A stretch of DNA of 64,000 nucleotides from Lachnospiraceae bacterium (GCA_024693135.1 JAILLN010000023.1:62001-126000), one strand, 5' to 3'. Counted from the first letter of the stretch, positions 41,476 through 51,248 are shown. The notes: a model not told the origin generated them from the letters alone. Made by a program: numbers and translations.

Positions 41476-42813
41476 TCAGGTCAGTTTTTCAATCTCATAG
41501 GAAATGTCATAATAGCGGCTGGCGTTGACGTCAGCCCAGTTTTTTATGATCCGGTCCGTGACGGTCTCGATATTGAGGGGGGAGAGCCTGAGGAGGATCA
41601 CCAGGAACTGGTTCTTGCCGCTCTGGGCGATCACGTCGCTCTGCCTTAAGGAAGCACCCAATGCAAACTGGAACTGCTCCATGGCATCCTTCAGGGGCAG
41701 GGAGGGGCTGTGGTCATGCCCTTCCTCATTAAGGAAGCCGGATTCGTCCAGGGAGAAAAGCAGCAGCCAGGCTTCATTCTGATAGTTGGCATGGATCCGC
41801 ACCAGGAAACGGTAAACCAGCTGGAACTGCTCGAAGGAAAGGCAGAAGGCTCCTCTGGGCTGGTTCCTTTCTCCCAGGATCTGCATCAGGTTGGTGAGGA
41901 CGCTGGAGTAGGATTCCTTCTGCTCGGCCTCTTTTTCGGAATCCCGGCAGACGGCATATCCGTGCTTGCCGTTCTGCTTCACGCTGCGGAGAGCCTTGTC
42001 GGCCTTCTGGAAAAGATCCTGGAAGGCGGTCCCTTCCTCCGGCGTAAATACGCAGCCAATGGAGGCGCCCAGCGGGATGGAGATATCCTCCCCCAGGAGC
42101 TCTGCTGCGGAGGAGAGAAGGTTTTCATTGATATAGGAGGCCTTTTCCGCAATGACCGTTTCATCGGTGATGTTCTGGCAGAAAGCAATGAATTCGTCCC
42201 CGCCCACACGGCCGGACAGGTCGTTCTGGCGGATGGCGGAACAGAGGATCTCCGCGAAGCGGATCAGGATCTCGTCGCCCTTGTCATGCCCATAGATATC
42301 ATTTACCGGCTTGAAGCAGTCCAGGTCGATCATCATGAGGGCGCCGGGGGTTCTCCCCAGCATGGTCTGAAGCTCAGCCTGGAAGGAGGCTTTGTTTAAG
42401 AGGCCCGTCATGGGGTCGGTCACGGCCGCATGAGTGAGCCCCTCGATCGTCTCCCTGGTCTTGATGATGTTGCTCACCCGTTTCAGCAGCACGTCGGCGC
42501 GGAAGGGCTTGCGGATGAATTCTTCAGCACCGGACTCAAAGGCCTTTGCCTCCACATGGTCATCATTGTCTGCGGTCATGAACATGACCGGGATGGTCTC
42601 ATGGAATTCCTTCTGCAGGCTTTCTAAAAGCTCATAGCCGTTCATCCCCGGCATCCTCAGGTCGGAAACGATCATGTCCGGACGCTCCTGCCTGTACAGC
42701 GTAAGAGCCTCCTGCCCGGAAAGGGCGCAGATGGTCTGATACTGGGAAGACAGGATATGCTCCGTCATCATCAGGGATATCTTTTCATCATCTACGATCA
42801 GAATCTTAACCAT
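41476..42813 (-). CDS. Response regulator diguanylate cyclase (REC-GGDEF)
   Basis: 445 residues. Receiver 1 to about 118 with D51 (IVSDLRMPGMNG) and K in FIRKPF. GGDEF domain at about 125-290 with an intact GGDEF at 204-208 and an allosteric I-site RQND at 195-198, exactly five residues before it. It should therefore make c-di-GMP with product inhibition. The last about 130 residues resemble a second, degenerate GGDEF-like fold (SDVIAQSGKNQFLVILL). It is transcribed divergently from the Hpt and permease-kinase genes. No strong ribosome binding site precedes ATG 42813. Confidence 0.92.
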   Translation of the reverse strand: MVKILIVDDEKISLMMTEHILSSQYQTICALSGQEALTLYRQERPDMIVSDLRMPGMNGYELLESLQKEFHETIPVMFMTADNDDHVEAKAFESGAEEFIRKPFRADVLLKRVSNIIKTRETIEGLTHAAVTDPMTGLLNKASFQAELQTMLGRTPGALMMIDLDCFKPVNDIYGHDKGDEILIRFAEILCSAIRQNDLSGRVGGDEFIAFCQNITDETVIAEKASYINENLLSSAAELLGEDISIPLGASIGCVFTPEEGTAFQDLFQKADKALRSVKQNGKHGYAVCRDSEKEAEQKESYSSVLTNLMQILGERNQPRGAFCLSFEQFQLVYRFLVRIHANYQNEAWLLLFSLDESGFLNEEGHDHSPSLPLKDAMEQFQFALGASLRQSDVIAQSGKNQFLVILLRLSPLNIETVTDRIIKNWADVNASRYYDISYEIEKLT

Positions 42814-42841
42814 ATCGTAAAGATAGCATAAAAATCACGGT

Positions 42842-42871
42842 TTTACAAATCCCCGGACCCTGGTATATACT
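42842..42871 (+). promoter_or_regulatory. Promoter of the hpt-kinase operon
   Basis: TTTACA (42842-42847), 18-nt spacer, TATACT (42866-42871), in the divergent gap between the cyclase and Hpt genes. Confidence 0.6.
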
Positions 42872-42937
42872 ATCCTTGTTCCTTAAAAGCTGGCGCATCC
42901 GGGGGTGCTTAAAGGACTCCGGAGGGCTTTGGGGAGG

Positions 42938-43312
42938 ATGGGAATACTCACGATTGAAAACCTTAGAGAATACGGGGCTGACGTAGACGAGGCTTTGGCA
43001 AGGTGCATGGGTAATGAGGCCTTTTATCTCAAAATGGTAGCCATGGGGATAGCGGACGAGCGGTTCGGATCCCTGAAGAAGGCGCTGGAGGAAAAGGATC
43101 TGGACGAGGCCTTTGAACAGGCACATGCCCTGAAGGGCGTGGTGGGAAATCTGGCCCTGACCCCCATCGCGGGTCCCATTGGAGAAATGACCGCGCTTTT
43201 GAGAAAGCGGGAGGATGCAGATTATCTGCCGATTTATGAGAGAATGAAGGAGACCAGGGATGCCCTGGCAAGGCTTGGGGAGGACGGAGAAAGGACCGAT
43301 GGGAGAGAATAA
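42938..43312 (+). CDS. Stand-alone Hpt phosphotransfer protein
   Basis: 124 residues from ATG 42938 (GGGGAGG abuts it; a GTG-type start at 42905 is the alternative). The HPt four-helix pattern is clear, with the phosphorylated H63 in QAHALKGVVGNLAL. Such proteins shuttle phosphate from a kinase's receiver to a final response regulator. The 3' end overlaps the start of the permease-kinase gene by 14 nt, so the two are translated together and are very likely partners. The REC-GGDEF protein encoded divergently is the obvious acceptor candidate. Confidence 0.85.
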   Translation: MGILTIENLREYGADVDEALARCMGNEAFYLKMVAMGIADERFGSLKKALEEKDLDEAFEQAHALKGVVGNLALTPIAGPIGEMTALLRKREDADYLPIYERMKETRDALARLGEDGERTDGRE

Positions 43313-45860
43313 TACAGCAGAAAAGCAGAAGGGAAGGGGCATCACCGCCCTCATGGCCTGGGCTCTTTCCTTTGGATGCATGATCGGGTGGGGAGCCTTC
43401 GTCATGCCCGGCACCACATTCCTTCCGGGGGCCGGTCCGGTGGGCTCCGGGATTGCGATCCTGGGGGGGATGGCATTTGCCATGCTGATCGCGGCCAATT
43501 ACTATTTCATGATGAACCGGCAGTCCGAGGCAGGGGGAGCCATCGCCTATGCGGATGAGGCTCTTGGCGCAGACCAGTCTTTTCTTTGTGCCTGGTATCT
43601 GCTTCTGGCCTATCTTTCCGTGGTGCCGCTCAATACATCGGCCCTGTCCTTCATCGCCAGGAGGCTGATCTATGACAATGCCATCTTTTCCCTGATGCTT
43701 GCCATCGTCATCTTAGGGCTCTGCGTGGTGTTCTGTCTCGTGAAGCCCAGGCTTGCCGGGATACTGCAGAGCATCCTCGTGCTCCTGCTCTTTGTGGGGG
43801 TGCTTATTTTCTTCGGTATGGCCATCTTTGAGCCGAAGGTCATGGAGGGCCATATGGAGCCCGGCTTTTATCCGGAGGGGAGCCGCCTGACCCAGACCCT
43901 GATGGTGACGGCCATCATGCCCTGGGCTTATATCGGTTTTGACACCCTGTCCCATATGGCCGACCTGTTTGAATTTGACATGAAAAAGACCTTCCGCATC
44001 ATGGCCAGGTCCATCGGAGCGGCGGCCGTGACCTATCTCATCCTGACCGTGATCCCGGCGGCGGTGATGTCCGGGGAATATGGCAGCTGGGTCACATATC
44101 TTGAGGAAATGGGAGATTTTACCGGGATCCGGACCATTCCGGCTTTTTATTCTGCGGAGATCTTATTTGGAAGGACCGGGGTCGCGATCCTGATCTTTGC
44201 GGCGGTATCGGCCATCCTGTCCTGCCTCATCGGCTTCTGCATGGCTTCCGGGAGGCTGCTGTCTGCCATGGCCGAGAAGGATTTCCTTCCGGCGGTATTT
44301 AAGAAACGCAGGGCGAGCGCCATCTTCATCATGAGCCTTACGGTCATCCTGCTGGTGTCCGGGGAGGCCGTCTCGGAGCAGCTGGTGGATCTTTGCGCCA
44401 TCGGGGCTTCGGTAGGATTTTTCTATACCTCTGTGGCCGTATTCAAAAAGGCCAGGGAAGAGAAAAACAAAAGATACATGGGGACGGGAGCCCTGGGGAT
44501 GCTTTTTTCTGCCGTTTTCGGCCTGTATGAGTTCTATTTCATGCTGCTGAATGCTTATGTAGGGGGATTGAACTCCTTCCTCCTGTTGGTGTTCGTATTC
44601 CTTTATACCGTCTCAGCCCTGATCCTGATCTACCATTCTTCCGTGAGGCGGGAGGACAGGCTCAACCAGAAGAGGCTCGAGGCGGAAGAAAAGATCCGGG
44701 AAGAGGGACGCTTTATCTACAGCATGGCACATGACCTGCGCACGCCGATGAATGCCGTCATGGGCTTCTCGGATCTGGCTCTTTCCAGTGGAGATGACCC
44801 GGAGAAGATAAGGGATCATCTGGAAAAGATCAAGGATTCGGCAGGGCAGCTCCTGTCGCTCATCAATGATATCCTGGAAATGGGCCGTATGGACAGCGGG
44901 GATATCCAGCTCAATGAGGAGGCTCATGACCTGCGGGATGTGGTGGACGAGGCCTGTGCCATGGCAGAGAGCCGGGCAGAGGAAAAGAAGCTGCGTTTTA
45001 CCGTGGATACCAGCCGCGTGGAGTCGGGGATCGTCTTCCTTGACCGGGAAAAGATCCTCCGGATCCTGCTGGACCTCATAAGCAATGCCATCAAATTTAC
45101 CCCGGAGGGAGGCAGGGTGGAGGTAACCCTGGCACAGGAGGGGAAGAGCCAAAAGCCGGATTACGGAAGGTATGTGCTGCATGTGAAGGATACCGGAAAA
45201 GGCATGACGAAGGACTTTGCAGAGGGCATGTTTGATGTCTTTGAAATGGAGAGGGCATCCGGCACAGGCCTCATGCATGTCAGCGGCCTGGGGGTGGCGG
45301 TGGCCAGAAACCTGGTAGATATGATGGAAGGCACCATCACCGTGGATACCGCTCCCGGGGAAGGGAGCGATTTCGAGGTCGTGCTGGAGCTGAAGATCCA
45401 GGAGGACGCCGGATCGGGGGCGGCGCTTCACCGCCACGATCCTGCGGCCGCATCCTTAAGCTTTAAGGGCAGGCGGGTGCTGATCGCGGACGACAATCTC
45501 GTCAGCCGGGAGATCGCAAGAGAGATCCTTGTGGAGCATGGGTTTAAGGTAGAGGAAGCAGAAAACGGCAGGCAGGCCCTGGAAAAGGTATCGGGCTCCG
45601 AGCCGGGATATTTCGACCTGGTGCTGATGGATGTGAGAATGCCGGTCATGGGCGGATATGAAGCTACGGCCGCGATCCGGCTATTGGAAGATCCTGTCCT
45701 TTCCAATGTCCCCGTGGTGGCCTTGACGGCCAATGCCTTCGAGGAGGATGTGAGGGCGGCAAAGAGCGCAGGGATGGACGGGCATATTGCAAAGCCGGTC
45801 GACATCCCGCTGATGATGGAGACACTGAATAAGGTTTTTGCCGAAGGGAAATCGAAATAA
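43299..45860 (+). CDS. APC permease-histidine kinase-receiver fusion (transceptor)
   Basis: 853 residues from ATG 43299. Residues about 10-440 are an amino-acid/polyamine/organocation permease: twelve helices, helix 1 with FGCMIGWGAFVMPGT, then IMPWAYIGFDTLSHMADL in helix 6. After a short coiled coil come HisKA with H478 (FIYSMAHDLRTPMNAVMGF), an ATPase domain (LISNAIKFTPEGGRVEV, VKDTGKGM, VSGLGVAVARNLV), and a C-terminal receiver with D778 (LVLMDVRMPVMGG). The logic resembles CbrA, where a transporter-like domain drives a kinase, but the permease family differs. The substrate is unknown. It is likely part of a relay with the overlapping Hpt gene. Confidence 0.88.
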   Translation: MGENNTAEKQKGRGITALMAWALSFGCMIGWGAFVMPGTTFLPGAGPVGSGIAILGGMAFAMLIAANYYFMMNRQSEAGGAIAYADEALGADQSFLCAWYLLLAYLSVVPLNTSALSFIARRLIYDNAIFSLMLAIVILGLCVVFCLVKPRLAGILQSILVLLLFVGVLIFFGMAIFEPKVMEGHMEPGFYPEGSRLTQTLMVTAIMPWAYIGFDTLSHMADLFEFDMKKTFRIMARSIGAAAVTYLILTVIPAAVMSGEYGSWVTYLEEMGDFTGIRTIPAFYSAEILFGRTGVAILIFAAVSAILSCLIGFCMASGRLLSAMAEKDFLPAVFKKRRASAIFIMSLTVILLVSGEAVSEQLVDLCAIGASVGFFYTSVAVFKKAREEKNKRYMGTGALGMLFSAVFGLYEFYFMLLNAYVGGLNSFLLLVFVFLYTVSALILIYHSSVRREDRLNQKRLEAEEKIREEGRFIYSMAHDLRTPMNAVMGFSDLALSSGDDPEKIRDHLEKIKDSAGQLLSLINDILEMGRMDSGDIQLNEEAHDLRDVVDEACAMAESRAEEKKLRFTVDTSRVESGIVFLDREKILRILLDLISNAIKFTPEGGRVEVTLAQEGKSQKPDYGRYVLHVKDTGKGMTKDFAEGMFDVFEMERASGTGLMHVSGLGVAVARNLVDMMEGTITVDTAPGEGSDFEVVLELKIQEDAGSGAALHRHDPAAASLSFKGRRVLIADDNLVSREIAREILVEHGFKVEEAENGRQALEKVSGSEPGYFDLVLMDVRMPVMGGYEATAAIRLLEDPVLSNVPVVALTANAFEEDVRAAKSAGMDGHIAKPVDIPLMMETLNKVFAEGKSK

Positions 45861-47213
45861 ATGAGCACGAAAGAAAACAAAATGGGCGTCATGCGCGTCA
45901 AGAAGCTGATCATCTCCATGTCCCTGCCGATGATGATCTCCATGCTGGTGCAGGCTCTGTACAACGTGGTAGACAGCATATTCGTGGCAAGGATCAGTGA
46001 AAATGCCCTGACGGCAGTGACGCTGGCCTTTCCCATGCAGAATTTCATGTTTTCCATCGGCGCAGGCACCGGCGTGGGCGTCAATGCCATGCTTTCCAGG
46101 GCCTTGGGAGAGAAGAAGTTCGATGAATCCGACCTGGCGGCGAACAACGGCCTCTTCCTGACCTTCATCAGCGCCTTTGTGTTCATGTTCATCGGCCTGT
46201 TCCTTTCCGGCCCCTTCATCGCGACGCAGACGGGCAATCCGGAGATCATCGCCTATGGAAAGCAGTATCTGGGGATCATCTGCGTTTTCTCCTATGGCCT
46301 TTATTTCCAGATGATGTTTGAGCGGCTGCTGCAGTCCACGGGGCTTACCCTATACAGCATGGTCTCCCAGATCGTGGGTGCCGTGACGAACATCATCCTG
46401 GATCCCATCATGATCTTCGGGCTTTTCGGCCTGCCTGCCCTGGGGGTAAGGGGCGCTGCCCTTGCCACGGTCATCGGGCAGAGCGTGGCGGCCACATTGG
46501 GGCTTATGATGAATCTCAGGGTAAATAAGGAGATCCGCTTTTCCCTGAAGAAGGTGCTCTCCCTGAATGGGGAGATGGTGCGGAAGATCTATGCGGTGGG
46601 GGTTCCCTCCATCCTCATGATGTCCATCGGCTCCATCATGACCTATTGCATGAATAAGATCCTGATCGCCTTCTCCAACACGGCAACGGCTGTATTTGGG
46701 GTATATTTCAAGCTGCAGAGCTTTTTCTTCCTGCCGGTCTTCGGCCTGAATAACGGCCTGATCCCGGTGCTTGCGTATAATTATGGGGCCAGGAGAAAGG
46801 ACAGGGTGATCGAGGCGCTGAAATTCTCCGTTACCCTGGCCCTTGTGATCATGGCGGCCGGCACTCTGGTGATGAACCTGTTTCCGAAGGAGCTTTTGGG
46901 ACTGTTTAATGCTTCCCAGGACATGATGGGGATCGGCGTGCCGGCGCTCCGGATCATCTCGCTTCATTTTCCTGTGGCGGCAGCGGCCATCATCATAGGA
47001 TCCACCTTCCAGGCTTTTGCCCAGAGCATCTATTCCCTGATCACCTCCATAGCCAGACAGCTTGTGGCGCTGATCCCGGCGGCCTGGCTTCTGTCGCTTA
47101 CCGGAAATGTGAATAACGTATGGTGGGCCTTCATGATCTCAGAGGTCGTCTCCCTTACCATGACGCTAGTATTCTTCCGGAAGCTTTACCGTGAAAAGAT
47201 TGAAGACCTCTAA
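45861..47213 (+). CDS. MATE family efflux transporter (second)
   Basis: 450 residues, twelve helices. Conserved marks are NVVDSIFVARISENALTAV, GVGVNAMLSRALGE, GVRGAALATVIGQS and NNGLIPVLAYNYGARRKDR. The ATG directly follows the kinase gene's TAA, so it is in the same operon. The pairing with the transceptor kinase suggests a common metabolite or cue, but the substrate is not known. It is only distantly like the MATE gene at 31460. Confidence 0.93.
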   Translation: MSTKENKMGVMRVKKLIISMSLPMMISMLVQALYNVVDSIFVARISENALTAVTLAFPMQNFMFSIGAGTGVGVNAMLSRALGEKKFDESDLAANNGLFLTFISAFVFMFIGLFLSGPFIATQTGNPEIIAYGKQYLGIICVFSYGLYFQMMFERLLQSTGLTLYSMVSQIVGAVTNIILDPIMIFGLFGLPALGVRGAALATVIGQSVAATLGLMMNLRVNKEIRFSLKKVLSLNGEMVRKIYAVGVPSILMMSIGSIMTYCMNKILIAFSNTATAVFGVYFKLQSFFFLPVFGLNNGLIPVLAYNYGARRKDRVIEALKFSVTLALVIMAAGTLVMNLFPKELLGLFNASQDMMGIGVPALRIISLHFPVAAAAIIIGSTFQAFAQSIYSLITSIARQLVALIPAAWLLSLTGNVNNVWWAFMISEVVSLTMTLVFFRKLYREKIEDL

Positions 47214-47244
47214 ATAAAAGGCGCTTATAGAAAGGAGAAACGAA

Positions 47245-48852
47245 ATGAAAAAGAAAACTTTGCTGCTCATGGGCGTTGTCGTGCTTTCCTTGGGGCTTGG
47301 CGGCTGTACCGGAAAGGATCTGGAGAAGCTGCCGGAGCTTACCGAGGAGGTGATCTCCCAGATTCCTGAGGAGTCGGTGGATGAGGTAATGGATGAGGTC
47401 TTTGAGGAGGCGGAAAAGATCCTGGCCGGGGAAGAGCAGAAGGAGGATAAAGAGGAAGACCGGGATGAGGACGAAGAGGGCATGGAAGTCCGGATCCAAA
47501 AGCATGCCTATGATTCGGATTATGAATATATGGACGGCTCCTGCGAGGTCGTAGAGGTTGTGGATGAGGACCATCCGGAGCTGAAGAAGGCCGTAGATCA
47601 ATGGTTTGAAGGCTATGTCCAAAAATTTGATGAAGAGTGCGCCCTTCATAAGAAGGAGGCCGTAGAAGACAATGCAGAGCTTGAAGGGGATGATTACAGG
47701 ATGTATCACAGCCTGGATTATTCCGTGGAGGTGACAAGGGCGGACGAGGGGATGCTGAGCCTTTGCTTTTCGGAATACCTGTATGGCGGCGGCGCCCATG
47801 GGATGACTACGGTATATGGGGTGAACTTTGATGCCACTACCGGCGAGATCATCCAGGGAGAAAGCCTGCCGGCCAGCGTGGCGGATGCGGTAAAGCAGAG
47901 CGTGGTCCGGGATCTGGAGGAATCCACGGAGGAAGTGAAGGAGATGCTCTTTCCGGGATATATGGATACGGTGGAGGCGCACTTTGCCCAGGGGCTTAAG
48001 GGAGTGGACTTCTGGTTTGATTACCGCGGCCTCGTGACCTGCTTCCAGCAGTATGACATAGCCCCCTATGCCGCCGGGATCATCCGGTTTACCGTGCCCT
48101 ACGGCGATCTTTCGGGTTTCCCGGAGAAATGGATCCCGGACGGGAAATTCTACTTTGCCGGCTTGTCCGAATCCGGGTTTTCGGATCACTTTGATACGGA
48201 TGGCGACGGCAGGGAGGAAGAAGTCTACCTTACGAGCAAGACAGATGAGGACGGCTATTATTCGGAATATACCCTTCATGTAGGGGAAGGCACCATCACC
48301 TTGGAGGAGCCGGGATTTTATTGTGAACCCTACTTCATCCACAGCAGCAAGGGGAATTTCTTCCTCTTTAACGAAAGCTTTGAAAGCGACTGGCATACGC
48401 TTTACCTCTATGATTCCAGCCTGAAGAAGGTGGGCGAGGTGGATGCCTCGGTGGGAAAGATCATGGATGGAAAAATGAAGCTTTATATCCGGCATGATGC
48501 TTTCGGCACCTGGCAGGTGGTGAAGCCCTGCGCCTATGATGCGGACGGCTTCCATTTCCTGGAGGAGATCGACCGGATCGATAATGACCCGAGGACAAAG
48601 GAGCAGGCGACAGGCATCACCTTAAAGAAGGACATGAAGTACAGCACGGATCCTGACGGGGAGGAAAACGAGCTCCTGGAGAAGGGGAGCGTGATCTATC
48701 CCATTGCCGATACCGGCTCACAGATCACCTTTGTGACGGAGGACCGGAAGGAAGGCTATTTCCGGTATGAGAAGGAAGAGGACGGAGCCGGCCGGATCGT
48801 GGACGGCGTCCCCGAATTCGACCTCTTTGACAACATGCCTTATGCAAGCTGA
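47245..48852 (+). CDS. Lipoprotein with DUF3298/RsiV-like domain
   Basis: 535 residues. The signal peptide ends in lipobox LGGC (SLGLGGCTGKD). A very acidic linker follows (EEQKEDKEEDRDEDEEG). Residues about 95-300 match the DUF4163/DUF3298 pair found in anti-sigma factor RsiV and peptidoglycan deacetylase PdaC, with the hallmark LYGGGAHGMTTVYGVNFD. The C-terminal 200 residues include an EF-hand-like DTDGDGREEE segment and otherwise look like a beta-rich secreted domain. A strong AAGGAG lies 8 nt upstream. It lies outside the cell, tethered to the membrane. The ligand is unknown. Confidence 0.78.
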   Translation: MKKKTLLLMGVVVLSLGLGGCTGKDLEKLPELTEEVISQIPEESVDEVMDEVFEEAEKILAGEEQKEDKEEDRDEDEEGMEVRIQKHAYDSDYEYMDGSCEVVEVVDEDHPELKKAVDQWFEGYVQKFDEECALHKKEAVEDNAELEGDDYRMYHSLDYSVEVTRADEGMLSLCFSEYLYGGGAHGMTTVYGVNFDATTGEIIQGESLPASVADAVKQSVVRDLEESTEEVKEMLFPGYMDTVEAHFAQGLKGVDFWFDYRGLVTCFQQYDIAPYAAGIIRFTVPYGDLSGFPEKWIPDGKFYFAGLSESGFSDHFDTDGDGREEEVYLTSKTDEDGYYSEYTLHVGEGTITLEEPGFYCEPYFIHSSKGNFFLFNESFESDWHTLYLYDSSLKKVGEVDASVGKIMDGKMKLYIRHDAFGTWQVVKPCAYDADGFHFLEEIDRIDNDPRTKEQATGITLKKDMKYSTDPDGEENELLEKGSVIYPIADTGSQITFVTEDRKEGYFRYEKEEDGAGRIVDGVPEFDLFDNMPYAS

Positions 48853-48903
48853 GAAAAACGGAAGGGAGTACATTCCGGGGAAGACAGGAGGGGATAAGAA
48901 GCG

Positions 48904-50602
48904 ATGAAAAATGGGTCAAAGAGGCTCTGGGCGCTGCTTATGATACCGGCTGTGTTAGCCTGTACGGTTTCCTTTGCTGGCTGCGGAGCGAAAGAAGAAT
49001 ATGACGATTATGCGGAATATGACGATTATGAGGACTACGACGATTACGAAGACTATGGAGACGAGGATCCCGGCGATGAAGAAGAGGAGATAGCCGCAGA
49101 GGGAAATGATGCTTCCGGATACGAGGAAGAAAATCCGGTGGAGAAGATGAAAAACCGTCCTGCGGACTATGACACCGAAAACGAGACGGGTGAACTGGGG
49201 GCGCTGAATTATGCCCCTGTGGAGGTTACGGTCGAGGATTATTGCGACGATTATGCCATTGCCTATGCGGAAGAGAAAAACTGCCGGGATCATCTGCTCT
49301 GGCTTGCGGACTATGCGGTAAACAGCGTAGAGCCCCAGGCCGTAAATAAGCTCCTGAAGATCCCGGCCCTGGCGGAGGCGGCCAGGCTGGGGGAGATCAG
49401 CAGGTATATTTCCGTCTATGTCACCAACAATGACGTCAACCAGTTCGGAGCCATGGAGGAGACCTGCTATCTGGGAAAGGACGGGCATGGGATCGAGGAA
49501 TGGGACTCCCCCCATGTACTATCTTGGCCATAAGATCCTGATCAACCTCAACAGCTTCGGGCCGGGGAGCGTGGATGACCCCGAGCGGCTCCGGTTTCTG
49601 GAATCTTCCATGATCCATGAGCTGATGCATGCCTTCATGGCAGATTATCTCATGAATATGTCCCTGGGGACCGGAAGGGACGGAGCCAGGGTATTAGAGC
49701 GGGATGCGGACGGGAAGCCCCGGGAAGGAGAGGACGGGCGGCCTGTGCTTGTGGATGAGATCCCGGGATGGCTCCAGGAGGGGCTTGCCATGACGGTGGA
49801 GGATGGATACAATACGCGCCGCGAGGAGCTCAGGGATTTCTTTGGCGTCGACCATTACGATGAGGAATATCTTACGATCCTGTCTACGCCCGAAAGCGCG
49901 ACGGAGGCGCTGAATCCGGAATATGAGGATGGGGAGATCGTCAACATGGCGCAGGTGACCATTGAGGAAAATACCTATAATATGGGATATGTCGCGACTC
50001 TTGCCCTGTGCTCCTTTGCCGGAGAGAAGCTGGGCTACAAGGTATTTGACGAGAACGGAATGCTCAACAGCGAGGCGCTTTTTTACGGCCTGAATGATAT
50101 CCTGGTGCGGATTCATGAAGGGAACTCCCTTGACCGGGTCATCGCGGATATTTCCAGGGATCCTTCGACAGGAGAGCCTGCTTATGCCGATACGACAGAC
50201 TTTGAGAAAAAGTGCTTTGGAAGCGCAAAAGATCCGGGGCTTATCTTCCTGCAAAAGATGCTCTTTGATTATGAGGCGCGGAGCCAGAAGGATCCGGAGC
50301 AATACATTCCCTGCGGAAGCGTTCTTCCGGGATACGTGAACGGGGCACAGTACTGCATGGACGGCTTTTATCACGAGCCTGCGCGGGTATACGAGGTGGC
50401 AAATACGGAGGAAGGAAATCCGGAGGGGGATTATTTCTCCATTTCCACGATCCGCATGTCGAAGGTGGCTCTTACCGGGGGAAGGAGGACTTCCTATGAT
50501 CCTTACGGCGATCCGCTGACGGGGGCTGAGGAGGACGAGAGGGACAGCTGCTATATCGGCGAGGAAAAGAGGTATGTGGATACCTCACTGGAGGATGATT
50601 AG
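48904..50602 (+). pseudogene. HExxH metallopeptidase-like lipoprotein, frameshifted at C6
   Basis: Two overlapping frames belong to one protein. Frame one (48904-49533) gives a lipoprotein signal (lipobox FAGC), an extreme D/Y/E run (DDYEDYDDYEDY) and a globular part, then falls into TAA soon after a C6 tract at 49508-49513. Frame two carries on to 50602 with MYYLGHKILINLN, zinc motif HELMH (SSMIHELMHAFMADYL) and WLQEGLAMTVEDGY, whose E may be the third ligand. Removing one C joins them into about 560 residues. A secreted gluzincin-type peptidase is inferred. The break may be phase variation, decay or a base-call error. Confidence 0.75.
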
Positions 50603-50609
50603 GGCAAAA

Positions 50610-51248
50610 ATGAAAACGGTTCTTTGCTACGGGGATTCGAATACATACGGCTATATGCCGGGATCCGGAATGAGGTATCCGAAAGAGGTGAGATGGCCGG
50701 GCCGGCTCCAGTTGCTTCTTGGAGAGGATTATGCCGTGGTGGAGGAGGGCTGCAATGGGAGGACCACAGTCTTTGATGATCCCATAGACGGCTGGAAGAA
50801 TGGACTTGGATATCTGAAGCCGTGCCTGCATTCGCATAAACCCATGGATATCGTGATCCTGGCTCTTGGGAGCAATGACCTGAAGGAGGTCTTTCATGCG
50901 TCTCCAAAGGACATTGCAAACGGAGCGGAGACTTTGGTGGAAACCATTCAGGCGTTTACGGAAGAAGACCAGGGCTTTGCGCCGAGGATCATTCTCGTAT
51001 CGCCGCCAAAGATCGGAGAGGGGATCCGGTCATCGGACTTTTATGGGAGATTTACGGAGAGTGCCATAGAAAGATCGAAGGAGCTGGCGCGGTTTTTTAA
51101 GGAGGCGGCAGACAGGAGGAATTGCATCTTCTTTGATGCGGCTGCCTTTGTGAAGCCGTCTGAGGAGGATTCGCTTCATCTCACCGCGGAAGGCCACAGG
51201 ATCATGGCGGACAAAATCGCCGAACGGATCAGGGGATTGTACGCTTAG
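50610..51248 (+). CDS. SGNH/GDSL hydrolase
   Basis: 212 residues from ATG 50610. Block I is VLCYGDSNTYGY (nucleophile S in GDSN), block III is LALGSNDLKE, and block V is EEDSLHLTAEGH with the catalytic D and H. No signal peptide, so it is cytoplasmic. Its closest look is the arylesterase/acyl-esterase-type SGNH group. It deacylates or de-esterifies an unknown small molecule or glycan precursor. It starts 7 nt after the stop of the frameshifted peptidase gene. Confidence 0.88.
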   Translation: MKTVLCYGDSNTYGYMPGSGMRYPKEVRWPGRLQLLLGEDYAVVEEGCNGRTTVFDDPIDGWKNGLGYLKPCLHSHKPMDIVILALGSNDLKEVFHASPKDIANGAETLVETIQAFTEEDQGFAPRIILVSPPKIGEGIRSSDFYGRFTESAIERSKELARFFKEAADRRNCIFFDAAAFVKPSEEDSLHLTAEGHRIMADKIAERIRGLYA

